DNA of 21,282 nucleotides from RBG-16-64-43 sp964353865. Its GTDB lineage: Bacteria > Chloroflexota > Anaerolineae > Anaerolineales > RBG-16-64-43. Location: positions 1-21,282 of the forward strand of contig CAYGXJ010000039.1 in assembly GCA_964353865.1 (NCBI GenBank), written 5' to 3'. Position 1 is the stretch's first letter; every line of letters starts with the position of its first letter. The position numbers and the translations under genes are program-made. Positions 1-6,436 of this stretch are shown piece by piece. The notes under the pieces are model-generated. The model was not told the origin of the DNA, ran no database searches, and saw only the letters and a list, made by a program, of their open reading frames with translations.

Positions 1-1
1 C

Positions 2-181
2 TACTGGTTTGCGTTCAAAGCTGATGACTCAGCCGCGGCGTCACGCATGCTGAGCATCTTCAATACGGCGCTGGCGACGGGAAAGCCGCTCATCGTCTGG
101 TACTTGAATGAGGACGGTTCCTCATGGGGCTGCGGTTATGCGGATTGCCGTCCGATTCAGGGCGCAGCGGTCGGACCATGA
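2..181 (+). CDS. C-terminal end of a protein of unknown function (partial, cut by window start)
   Basis: The frame is open from the left edge and stops at TGA 179-181, giving 59 residues of a C-terminus. The fragment contains KADDSAAASRMLSIFNTALATGKP, split here as KADDSAAASRML and SIFNTALATGKP, followed by an aromatic, glycine- and cysteine-rich end with two cysteines in GCGYADC. The pattern 'aliphatic helix, GKP, beta-strand, small Cys/Gly-rich tip' loosely recalls small secreted proteins with an oligomer-forming (OB-like) fold. That is only an impression, and no family can be named. The stop overlaps the next gene's ATG (ATGA, 178-181), so the two are probably one translationally coupled operon. 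Base composition and frame structure look coding, but without the N-terminus no signal peptide can be assessed. Confidence 0.6.
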   Translation, partial: YWFAFKADDSAAASRMLSIFNTALATGKPLIVWYLNEDGSSWGCGYADCRPIQGAAVGP

Positions 182-426
182 GCGCATCGTTCACTTCGCG
201 GCTCAGCCGTCTGGGCGTCGCCTGCGGGGTTGTACTGACAGGCCTCGCGGTCGGGCTCATCTGGGGTCCGCTCAGCCCGCCAGCCAGCGTGCAGGCTTTG
301 GGTAGCCGGCCGCGGAATCTTGCTCAGGTGAACTTGGGCACGTACTCGGTGGTCATCAACGCCATCCTGTATGATGTGGTTACGTACGCAGTGGACCTGC
401 CGCTCATCCTGAACAACACGCGGTAA
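178..426 (+). CDS. Small exported protein of unknown function
   Basis: This is an 82-residue protein starting at ATG 178, which overlaps the stop of the preceding gene by four bases (ATGA). That coupling is why this start is preferred over an upstream in-frame ATG at 124. Residues 1-12 carry two arginines. Residues 13-30 are strongly hydrophobic (GVACGVVLTGLAVGLIWG), and a V-Q-A sequence at 38-40 could serve as a signal peptidase I site. The protein therefore looks secreted or membrane anchored. The mature part would be only about 42 residues, rich in V, I, L and Y, ending in asparagines and an arginine. No catalytic motif or known family was recognised. No strong ribosome binding site is visible before 178, consistent with translational coupling. 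Confidence 0.55.
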   Translation: MSASFTSRLSRLGVACGVVLTGLAVGLIWGPLSPPASVQALGSRPRNLAQVNLGTYSVVINAILYDVVTYAVDLPLILNNTR

Positions 427-490
427 CGAGCTGCATGCCACCGCGGTGCGTATTGGGTCCGGTACGCGATGTACTGGCGACGAAACAAAA

Positions 491-522
491 ACAGGGGCTG
501 CCCCCACGTGGGCAGCCCCTGT
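491..522 (-). terminator. Intrinsic terminator of the glyA-gcvT transcript
   Basis: A perfect 13-bp inverted repeat (ACAGGGGCTGCCC at 491-503 and its complement at 510-522) encloses a 6-base loop. Read on the minus strand, the stem is followed by TTTTGTTTCG (positions 490-481), a good U-tract. It lies about 110 bases beyond the stop of the minus-strand GlyA-GcvT gene. On the plus strand the following bases are not T-rich, so termination of the plus-strand gene ending at 426 would be weaker. Confidence 0.85.
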
Positions 523-632
523 GCGTTTGGCGCGACGCCGTGTAGCCTCAGATGCGATGCGGACTCACAGCGACCAGGTGTTGCGTGCGCGGTCGCGCGT
601 AATGCGTGCTATGCCCTCTTTATGACCCCGAG

Positions 633-3600
633 CTACGCCGCGCTCCTCTTCGGAAAGCGACTGAGCACCGTGGCGGGTTCGGGCAGCGCCACGCGCTCAC
701 CCACCTTGAGCTCCTTGCGTGCCTTCTCGGCCTTGTCGGAGGCCGACTGGAAGATGGCGATGGGCGTACCCTCGACAGCGTATTTGCGCTCGAGGTAAGC
801 CTGACCGAGCAAGAACCCCTCGGCGTCCACCGCGCAGCTCGTCACGTGTCCGATCACGCGGCCCTTGTCATCCACAGCCGGGTCGCCCTGGTGGGCCATG
901 CGCACGCCCTTCTTCGCGAAGCGGAAGCGGGCCACTTCGCCGGGGCGCTTCTTCTCCTGCTCGAGGTACGCCGCGCGGCCGATGAACCACGGCTTGTTCG
1001 TCTTGACGTACGAGCCGAAGCCGGAGTCGCCGACGGTGAATCCGAAAGGACCGGCCATCTCGTGCCCGTAGAGCGGCAGGCCGGCTTCGGTGCGCAGCGA
1101 ATCGCGCGCGCCCAGGCCGACCGGCTTCATGCCGAAGGGCGCGCCGGCCTTGAGTAGCGCTGCCCACAGCGCGGGCGCGCGCTGCGGATGAACGAACAAT
1201 TCGAAGGCCATGGCCTCGCCGGTGTAGCCGGTGCGCGAGACGATCAGGTCGATCCCGCCCACCGTCGCTTCGCACAGGTCGGTGCGCTTGAGGCGCTTGA
1301 TGCGCGCCGCGGTGGCCGCATCGGCGCCCAGCGCGAGCAGTGTGTCGCGCGACTTCGGCCCCTGCAGCGCGATATCAACGCGCATCTCGGCGCCGGCCGC
1401 GGGGTCGCGCAGGTTGCGCAGCGTCACACCCTCCCGCCCGGGCGCCTTGGCCCACGGGCGGGCGCGATCGATACACACCTCGCCGCGCCGCACGGCGTTC
1501 ATCCAGGCCCAGTCTTTGTCGTCGTTGCTGGCATTGACCACGATCAAGTACTTCTCGCCGCCGCGGCGGTAGATCATCGTGTCGTCAATGACCTTGCCGT
1601 CCGGGTCGAGGTACTGGGTGTAGAGCGATTGGCCGATTGCCAGGCTCGCGACCTCATTGCCGCACACCGCATCCAGGAAGGCGCAGGCGCTCTGGCCGGC
1701 GGCTTCCCACACGCCCATGTGCGAAACGTCGAACAGGCCGGCTGCACTGCGCGTTGCCAAATGCTCTTCGACGACGCTCGTGTACCAGACGGGCATCTCC
1801 CAGCCGGCAAACGGCACGATCTTCGCCCCCAGTGCCTTGTGCGCCTCGAACAGTGCGGTGCGCTTCAAGGGCGGATCGGTGGGTTCGTTCCACACGAAAT
1901 CGGGCAGGGGCTTGCCTTCCCTCGGGGCAGGCAGGGGCGCCGCGAAGAACGGACGCGTCGCATCAACCGCCTCGCCCTTGGCCGTGGCGAGCTTGGGCGC
2001 CTGCTTCTCTTCCTCGACGATCACCGGGCCCGGCAAGCGCCTGACGATATCCGCGTCGAAGGCGACAAAACCGTCCGAGAGATCGCGCAGCCAGGCAAGC
2101 GCCAGCGAGGCCGAGGCGGTCGGCACTCCAAGATGGAACATCTCGCCCGCCGAGCGGCCGAGGGTGGCCTCGACAGCCGCGCCGGGCAGCGCGAGGAGGG
2201 TCTTCTGCGTTTGGCCGACCGGGAGCGCGTACACATCGCTTGTGGTTGCCCAGTATAGAAACTCGCGGGCGTTCGCGCCGCGCACCGACACGCTGACCGG
2301 CTCTTTGCCTGTGTGCGGCGAGTCGGAATAGAAGAAGTGGGGGTAGCCATGCTCGCCGGGCTTGTAGTCGGCGCCGGCCTCCAGCGCCAGGTCACGCACC
2401 TTGAGGCGCGCCGCATCGAAGGCCGCGAAACCCACCTTGGCCCGCAACACCCGGCCGCGCCGCGTGCTCGTGTAGTAATGCGGCTGGCAGGCCTTGAGCA
2501 CCTCGGCCATCAGGTCACCCAACCGGTCGATCTCGGGCTCACGGAACCCGCGCTGCGTGACCCACGGGGTGCCCATGCGCAGGCCGGAGGGATTGTTGGC
2601 CGATGTGTCGCCCGGGATGGTGTTGCGGTTGACCACAATGCCGGCCAGGTCGAGGATGCGCGCCGCCATATCCCCCGAGAGCGTGGCGCCCTCCTCGCCG
2701 ACGATGGATTTGGTGTCGATGTTCAAGAGGTGCGTGTCGGTGCCGCCGAACGGAACGCGGAAGCCGTGCCCCGCGAGGCGCTGTGCCAGTCGCGCCGCGT
2801 TGCGCACGATCTGCGCCTGCAATTCGTGGAAGGCCGGCGTGCGTGCGTGCTTGAACATGACCGCCATCGCGGCGAAGACGTTGACGTGCGGGCCGCCCTG
2901 CTCGCCGGGGAACACGGCGCGGTCGATGCGCTTGGCGAGGCTAGGCTCGGTCGTCAGGATGCAGGCGCCTCGCGGGCCGCAAAGGCTCTTGTGGGTGGTG
3001 AAGGTGATCACGTGCGCGTGACCGACGGGCGAGGCGATCACGCCCGCCGCCACCATCCCAGCGATGTGGGCTATGTCGGCCAGGAAGTAGGCGCCCACCG
3101 AATCCGCAATCTCGCGGAACCGAGCCCAATCCGGAACCCACGGGTAGGATGAGAACCCGGCGATGATCATCTTCGGCTTGTTCTGCGCCGCGAGCGCGGC
3201 CACCGCCTCGTAGTCGATGCGCTCCGTCTTCGGGTCCACCGTGTACGAGACGATGTTGTAGTAGCGCCCCGAGCGGTTGACCGGCGAGCCGTGCGAGAGG
3301 TGCCCGCCGTAGAAGAGGTTCATGCCCATCACCGTGTCGCCCGGGTTGACCAGCGCGTGGTACACGGCGTTGTTGGCCGGCGCACCCGAAAGCGCCTGCA
3401 CGTTGACCAGCAGCCGTTCAGCCGGGAGGGCCGCTGTGGCGAAGGTCTCTGCGCAGCGCCGGCGCGCGAGCATCTCGGCCACGTCGGCGTATTCGACGCC
3501 CTTGTAGTAGCGCGGGTCCGAGAAGCGCCGGTAGTCGCCCAGGCGCGCGGCATAATCGAGGATGGCCGGCTCATCGAACAGGCGGCTGGCCTCATCCGGG

Positions 3601-3782
3601 TAGCCTTCGGCATAAATGTTCTGGAAGCGGCTGCCGAGTGCCTCGAGTACCGCTTGCGAGCTCGTGCTCTCGGAGGGGATGAGAATGATCTTGCGTATCT
3701 GCCGCTCGGCCTCGAGCTCGAGGAGCTCGTGCACGGCGGGGTCGACTTCATGAAGCGTGCCGCGAACAAGGAAGTCCTTCAT
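633..3782 (-). CDS. glyA-gcvT: Bifunctional serine hydroxymethyltransferase / glycine cleavage T-protein fusion (GlyA-GcvT)
   Basis: This 1049-residue protein fuses two folate enzymes. Residues ~1-435 are serine hydroxymethyltransferase (PLP; serine + THF to glycine + 5,10-methylene-THF). The PLP lysine is K265 in THKSLCGPRG, and GGHLSHG, DIAHIAGMVAAG and YAEGYP are also present. A ~28-residue insertion follows YAEGYP, before RYYKG. Residues ~447-592 form an extra domain resembling a degenerate GcvT/YgfZ folate module, joined by a Pro/Ala/Lys linker. Residues ~638-1049 are aminomethyltransferase GcvT, with FAGWEMPVWY, FDVSHMG, SRTGYTGE and GLGARDSLRTEAGLPLYGHE. T-protein makes methylene-THF and ammonia from the aminomethyl group carried on GcvH. 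SHMT can use that methylene-THF to turn another glycine into serine, so the fusion suggests coupling or channelling. ATG 3782 is chosen because GGAG lies six bases before it; a TTG six bases upstream lies directly against that SD. No gcvH or gcvP is in the window. Confidence 0.93.
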   Translation of the reverse strand: MKDFLVRGTLHEVDPAVHELLELEAERQIRKIILIPSESTSSQAVLEALGSRFQNIYAEGYPDEASRLFDEPAILDYAARLGDYRRFSDPRYYKGVEYADVAEMLARRRCAETFATAALPAERLLVNVQALSGAPANNAVYHALVNPGDTVMGMNLFYGGHLSHGSPVNRSGRYYNIVSYTVDPKTERIDYEAVAALAAQNKPKMIIAGFSSYPWVPDWARFREIADSVGAYFLADIAHIAGMVAAGVIASPVGHAHVITFTTHKSLCGPRGACILTTEPSLAKRIDRAVFPGEQGGPHVNVFAAMAVMFKHARTPAFHELQAQIVRNAARLAQRLAGHGFRVPFGGTDTHLLNIDTKSIVGEEGATLSGDMAARILDLAGIVVNRNTIPGDTSANNPSGLRMGTPWVTQRGFREPEIDRLGDLMAEVLKACQPHYYTSTRRGRVLRAKVGFAAFDAARLKVRDLALEAGADYKPGEHGYPHFFYSDSPHTGKEPVSVSVRGANAREFLYWATTSDVYALPVGQTQKTLLALPGAAVEATLGRSAGEMFHLGVPTASASLALAWLRDLSDGFVAFDADIVRRLPGPVIVEEEKQAPKLATAKGEAVDATRPFFAAPLPAPREGKPLPDFVWNEPTDPPLKRTALFEAHKALGAKIVPFAGWEMPVWYTSVVEEHLATRSAAGLFDVSHMGVWEAAGQSACAFLDAVCGNEVASLAIGQSLYTQYLDPDGKVIDDTMIYRRGGEKYLIVVNASNDDKDWAWMNAVRRGEVCIDRARPWAKAPGREGVTLRNLRDPAAGAEMRVDIALQGPKSRDTLLALGADAATAARIKRLKRTDLCEATVGGIDLIVSRTGYTGEAMAFELFVHPQRAPALWAALLKAGAPFGMKPVGLGARDSLRTEAGLPLYGHEMAGPFGFTVGDSGFGSYVKTNKPWFIGRAAYLEQEKKRPGEVARFRFAKKGVRMAHQGDPAVDDKGRVIGHVTSCAVDAEGFLLGQAYLERKYAVEGTPIAIFQSASDKAEKARKELKVGERVALPEPATVLSRFPKRSAA

Positions 3783-3853
3783 GGGCAACTCCGTCGTCGT
3801 GGTGCCCGGGCGTGTGCCGGGGAATAGCTGCGATGCGTCGCGTGCGGGGGCGC

Positions 3854-3930
3854 TGGTGGGCGGAACAGGACTCGAACCTGCGACCTCATCTGTGTAAGAG
3901 ATGCGCTCTAACCAACTGAGCTATCCGCCC
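3854..3930 (-). tRNA. tRNA-Val (anticodon TAC), CCA encoded
   Basis: Read on the minus strand, the gene folds into a full cloverleaf. It has a 7-bp acceptor stem GGGCGGA/TCCGCCC, a D-arm with AGTTGGTTA, and an anticodon stem CATCT/AGATG with loop CTTACAC. It also has variable loop AGGTC and a T-arm with TTCGAGT. The anticodon TAC (plus-strand 3894-3896) reads GTA and other valine codons. Discriminator A and a genomically encoded CCA (3854-3856) are present, 77 bases in total. It lies 71 bases upstream of glyA-gcvT on the same strand, with no terminator between. Confidence 0.97.
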
Positions 3931-3938
3931 CGTGGCGC

Positions 3939-3967
3939 ATTATACCGCGGGCTACCCGACCTCTCTG
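3939..3967 (-). promoter_or_regulatory. Promoter of tRNA-Val (and possibly glyA-gcvT)
   Basis: On the minus strand a perfect -10 box TATAAT occupies 3944-3939, placing the start of transcription close to the tRNA 5' end at 3930. At 17 bases spacing the -35 region reads CAGAGA, a poor match to TTGACA. No equally good -10 box was seen between the tRNA and the fusion gene, so read-through from this promoter may drive both. Confidence 0.6.
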
Positions 3968-4098
3968 GAATGGCACGGCGCATGGCCGAAAGCGCGAGCT
4001 TCAGCGAGGACATTCCTGCACGATTGGCGGGCTCATGAACGCTCGCCTGGGCGCCCGAGGGCTCGCGGTCCCCATCGCATGAGGCGCCCCGGCCCGCA

Positions 4099-4107
4099 TG
4101 CTACAAT
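4099..4107 (+). promoter_or_regulatory. Candidate extended -10 promoter element for the flippase gene
   Basis: TGC followed by TACAAT matches an extended -10 (TGnTATAAT-like) element. The -35 position (around 4079-4084) does not resemble TTGACA, so the call rests on the extended -10 alone. It would give a leader of 140-220 bases, depending on which flippase start is used. Confidence 0.35.
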
Positions 4108-4335
4108 CGCGCGGATTAGACACTGTTGCGCTGCCGCCTGAGCGGTGGGGCTCGGCCAGGGAAGACGTAGTGAGTCATCAGGCCGGCGTGCCGGCTGTGG
4201 GCCTCGAAATGGCGCCGAATAGAGCGGGAAGACACCGACCGCGCCCGCTTTCGCAGCATGGGTTGTAGTTCGGTTCTCTCGGCGCCCTCGGCGATGAATG
4301 GGCTGCACGGTAACGAGATCACGGTCTTGGACGGA

Positions 4336-5793
4336 ATGACCTCAGGCATCGACTCATCTTCGGGCGTGCGCAATGCTGGCTGGCTCGTGGCATTGCGCGT
4401 TGTGCATCTGGCGAGCGGCGTCGCTTTTGCCGCGATCATCCCGCGCTTGATGGGCCGGGCGGACTACGGGCGCTACGCGCTCTTGAGCTCGATTGCCGAC
4501 TGGTTCGTGCTGGCCGCTGGGCTGGGTTTCGTGCAAGTTTTCGCTCAGCGCGCGCCGCGCTTGTTGGCCGGCGGGTACGTCGGCGTCGTGCGCAAGTTGT
4601 TCGGGCGCTTGCTCGCCATCCGTTTCTTTGCCAGCACCCTCCTGGCCATCGGCTATTTCGTCATCCTGCGCTTGTGGCTGGCGGACCTGCCGCAGCTGGC
4701 GATTGCAGCCCTGGCCGCTGCGGTCTTGGTGGACGCCATGACGGGAGTCGTATTCGCCATCTTCATCGGGCTGGGGCAGGCGGCCAAGTGGGGCCTGCAG
4801 GAGGTGGCCAATCGCTGGCTGGCCATCGGCCTGCTGGCGCTCGGCTATCGGTTGGGCGGGCTTGTCGGCGCCACGCTCGCCCTGCTTCCGGTGTATGCTA
4901 TCACCGCCGGTTTGGGTCTCTTCCTCGCCCGGGACTTCGTCCGCCTGTCGGAGATTCGCCCGCACTGGATAAGCTCGCTCGCGCACGTGCGTTTTGGCGC
5001 AGCCTACTTTGTCGGCACGCTGCTGCTCTCGATCAGCCAGCGCAGTGGTGAGGCGCTGCTGCGTGCGGCCACCGGCGATTATGAGCAGGTAGCGTTGTTT
5101 GGCGTCGCCTATTCGCTGTATCTGATGTTCGAATCCAGCCTGGGAGCCGTGTCCTTCGCGTTCGCGGCGCCCATCGCCGCGCTCGCCGCGCGCGCGGAGG
5201 AAGACGCGCAACGCGCCTGGATGGACCGCCTGCTGCGCGTCTTCACTGTGGGAGCGATGGTCTTCCTGTTGGGCGGGGTGCTGCTCGGCGCGGATGCAGT
5301 GCGGCTGGTTGTCGGCCCGTCCTATGCCGAGTCCGCGGTCGTGCTCATGCCGCTGTTGGCGGCTGGCGTGCTGCAGGTTCCAGCCGTGCTGGCGCGGCTG
5401 GTCTCAATCACGCACGGTCGCCCAAAAGACGCCGCGCTGGCGGCGGCGCTGCGTTTGCTGGGCATGTGGGTGCTCGGGTACGGGCTGGCGGCGATGTGGG
5501 GCGGGGTGGGCGCGGCGCTGGCGGTTCTCGCGGTATCGCTCGCGTATGCAGCGGTCTTCACCTGGCGTGCTTGGCGGGTGCTGAGGTACTCGATGACCGG
5601 GTGGCTGCGGGCGGTGTTGCTTGGTTTGCCCTTCCTCAGTCTGATCCTCCTGCGCAGTGGTCTTTGGCGCAACGTGGAGCTTGCAGTGCTGGCCTGCGCC
5701 GGATACCTGGTGGTGGTCGTCGCCACCCGGCAGGTATCGTTCGGCGAACTGCGCGCGCTGCTGCGGGCGGTGCGCGGCAACCCAGTGACGTAG
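4336..5793 (+). CDS. Polysaccharide/lipid flippase, Wzx-like (MOP/MATE superfamily)
   Basis: This is an integral membrane protein of about 485 residues with roughly 12-14 hydrophobic segments separated by short charged loops. The opening RNAGWLVALRVVHLASGVAF, then IPRLMGRADYGRYALL, is characteristic of O-antigen/teichoic-acid type export proteins (RfbX/Wzx). Here TM1 is followed by 'G..DYG.YAL'. Such proteins flip undecaprenyl-linked sugars across the cytoplasmic membrane. The start is uncertain: ATG 4336 has GGA-containing sequence before it and places TM1 about 15 residues in, as usual. The frame is open back to ATG 4258 (511 residues) and ATG 4294, but neither has a ribosome site. No glycosyltransferases or polymerase lie beside it, so the substrate cannot be guessed. 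Confidence 0.8.
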   Translation: MTSGIDSSSGVRNAGWLVALRVVHLASGVAFAAIIPRLMGRADYGRYALLSSIADWFVLAAGLGFVQVFAQRAPRLLAGGYVGVVRKLFGRLLAIRFFASTLLAIGYFVILRLWLADLPQLAIAALAAAVLVDAMTGVVFAIFIGLGQAAKWGLQEVANRWLAIGLLALGYRLGGLVGATLALLPVYAITAGLGLFLARDFVRLSEIRPHWISSLAHVRFGAAYFVGTLLLSISQRSGEALLRAATGDYEQVALFGVAYSLYLMFESSLGAVSFAFAAPIAALAARAEEDAQRAWMDRLLRVFTVGAMVFLLGGVLLGADAVRLVVGPSYAESAVVLMPLLAAGVLQVPAVLARLVSITHGRPKDAALAAALRLLGMWVLGYGLAAMWGGVGAALAVLAVSLAYAAVFTWRAWRVLRYSMTGWLRAVLLGLPFLSLILLRSGLWRNVELAVLACAGYLVVVVATRQVSFGELRALLRAVRGNPVT

Positions 5794-5839
5794 GCCATCC
5801 CCTGCCCTCACACCCACGAGTCACTCATCCGGACAAATC

Positions 5840-5880
5840 TTGACGGCCTCGGGATTTGTTGTACAATAAAGCTGTACAAT
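5840..5880 (+). promoter_or_regulatory. Promoter and TGTACA operators of the YefM-YoeB-type toxin-antitoxin operon
   Basis: A promoter TTGACG (5840-5845), 16-base spacer, TACAAT (5862-5867) precedes the antitoxin. Two TGTACA hexamers lie at 5860-5865 and 5873-5878, 13 bases apart. The first is the core of the 8-bp palindrome TTGTACAA and overlaps the -10 box; the second covers the predicted transcription start. E. coli YefM-YoeB is known to bind operator palindromes with exactly this TGTACA core, so this is very probably the autorepression site. Confidence 0.78.
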
Positions 5881-5882
5881 AT

Positions 5883-5887
5883 GGGAG
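5883..5887 (+). promoter_or_regulatory. Ribosome binding site deciding the antitoxin start
   Basis: GGGAG eight bases before ATG 5896 favours that start over the in-frame ATG at 5881, which overlaps the site itself and is only a few bases from the predicted transcription start. Confidence 0.6.
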
Positions 5888-5895
5888 AGTTTACA

Positions 5896-6177
5896 ATGAC
5901 TGTAGAAGTGAGCTACTCCAGCGCCCGGCAGCGGTTGGCTGCGCTGTTGGATGCCGTGACCAACGACCGGGAGGTGGTGATCATCCGCCGGCGCAATGGC
6001 GATCGCGCGGCGTTGATCAACGCCGACGAACTAGCCAGCCTGACCGAGACGGCCCATCTCCTTCGCTCTCCGGCGAATGCCGTTCGGCTTCTGGATGCGC
6101 TTGCCCGAGCGCAGAAGGGCGGCGGGCGTACCCTTACCGTCGATGACCTCAAACGGGAGGTCGGGCTTGCCAAGTAA
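5896..6177 (+). CDS. yefM: Type II antitoxin, Phd/YefM family
   Basis: This 93-residue antitoxin would bind and neutralise the downstream YoeB-type RNase and, together with it, repress its own promoter. The N-terminal DNA-binding/dimerisation half reads VSYSSARQRLAALLDAV, then VIIRRRNGDRAALINADEL. The toxin-contact region contains ETAHLLRSPANAVRLLDAL, close to the YefM signature 'ETAYLLRSPANARRL'. The C-terminal ~20 residues (KGGGRTLTVDDLKREVGLAK) would be the flexible toxin-wrapping tail. Start 5896 is taken from the GGGAG site eight bases upstream. Its stop lies 11 bases inside the toxin gene, the usual antitoxin-first coupled arrangement. The family call is strong; the specific symbol rests on similarity to YefM. 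Confidence 0.9.
   Translation: MTVEVSYSSARQRLAALLDAVTNDREVVIIRRRNGDRAALINADELASLTETAHLLRSPANAVRLLDALARAQKGGGRTLTVDDLKREVGLAK
6155..6160 (+). promoter_or_regulatory. Ribosome binding site for the toxin's TTG start
   Basis: GGGAGG lies six bases before TTG 6167, inside the end of the antitoxin gene. Its quality and spacing identify the otherwise hidden start of the toxin. Confidence 0.7.
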
Positions 6178-6436
6178 GGGACGCGAGGCCGTCTTTCAAC
6201 CGGAATTCATCGAGGATCTGAAGCACTGGATTGCAGTCGACCGCAAGGTGGCTCTGCGCCTCCGTGCTCTGGTTGAGGCGATTGTGCGCGACCCCTTGGC
6301 AGGGATGGGAAAGCCGGAAGCGCTGAAGTATCTCGCCCCGGGCACATGGTCCCGACGGCTGACGCAGGAACATCGGGTAGTCTATCTCGTCCGCGGCGCG
6401 AGGATTGACTTCCTGCAAGGTCGATACCACTACTGA
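6167..6436 (+). CDS. yoeB: Type II toxin, YoeB family ribosome-dependent mRNA endonuclease
   Basis: This 89-residue RelE/YoeB-fold toxin would cleave mRNA in the ribosomal A site. Family hallmarks include GKPEALKYL, then WSRRLTQEHRVVYLV, and the C-terminal GRYHY. The residues equivalent to E. coli YoeB E46, R65, H83 and Y84 are E51, R70, H88 and Y89, so the active site is intact. The start is TTG 6167, chosen for the GGGAGG six bases upstream and because the length then matches YoeB (about 84 residues). An ATG at 6077 would bury the start deep inside the antitoxin. The gene overlaps the antitoxin's 3' end by 11 bases, so antitoxin and toxin translation are coupled. The pair sits between the flippase and ffh with its own promoter, as a self-contained cassette. 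Confidence 0.92.
   Translation: MPSKGREAVFQPEFIEDLKHWIAVDRKVALRLRALVEAIVRDPLAGMGKPEALKYLAPGTWSRRLTQEHRVVYLVRGARIDFLQGRYHY

Larger units (their letters stand above)
3931..4335. other. Divergent intergenic region between tRNA-Val and the flippase
   Basis: About 400 bases without a convincing gene. The left edge carries the minus-strand tRNA promoter. An extended -10 element TGCTACAAT (4099-4107) on the plus strand is the best candidate promoter for the flippase, though no good -35 precedes it. The rest is GC-rich leader; the flippase frame is already open from 4258. No riboswitch was recognised. Confidence 0.4.

Noticed and set aside
1188..2258. 356-codon plus-strand open frame
   Set aside because: Antisense to the GlyA-GcvT fusion; Arg/Gly/His-rich shadow of the coding strand.
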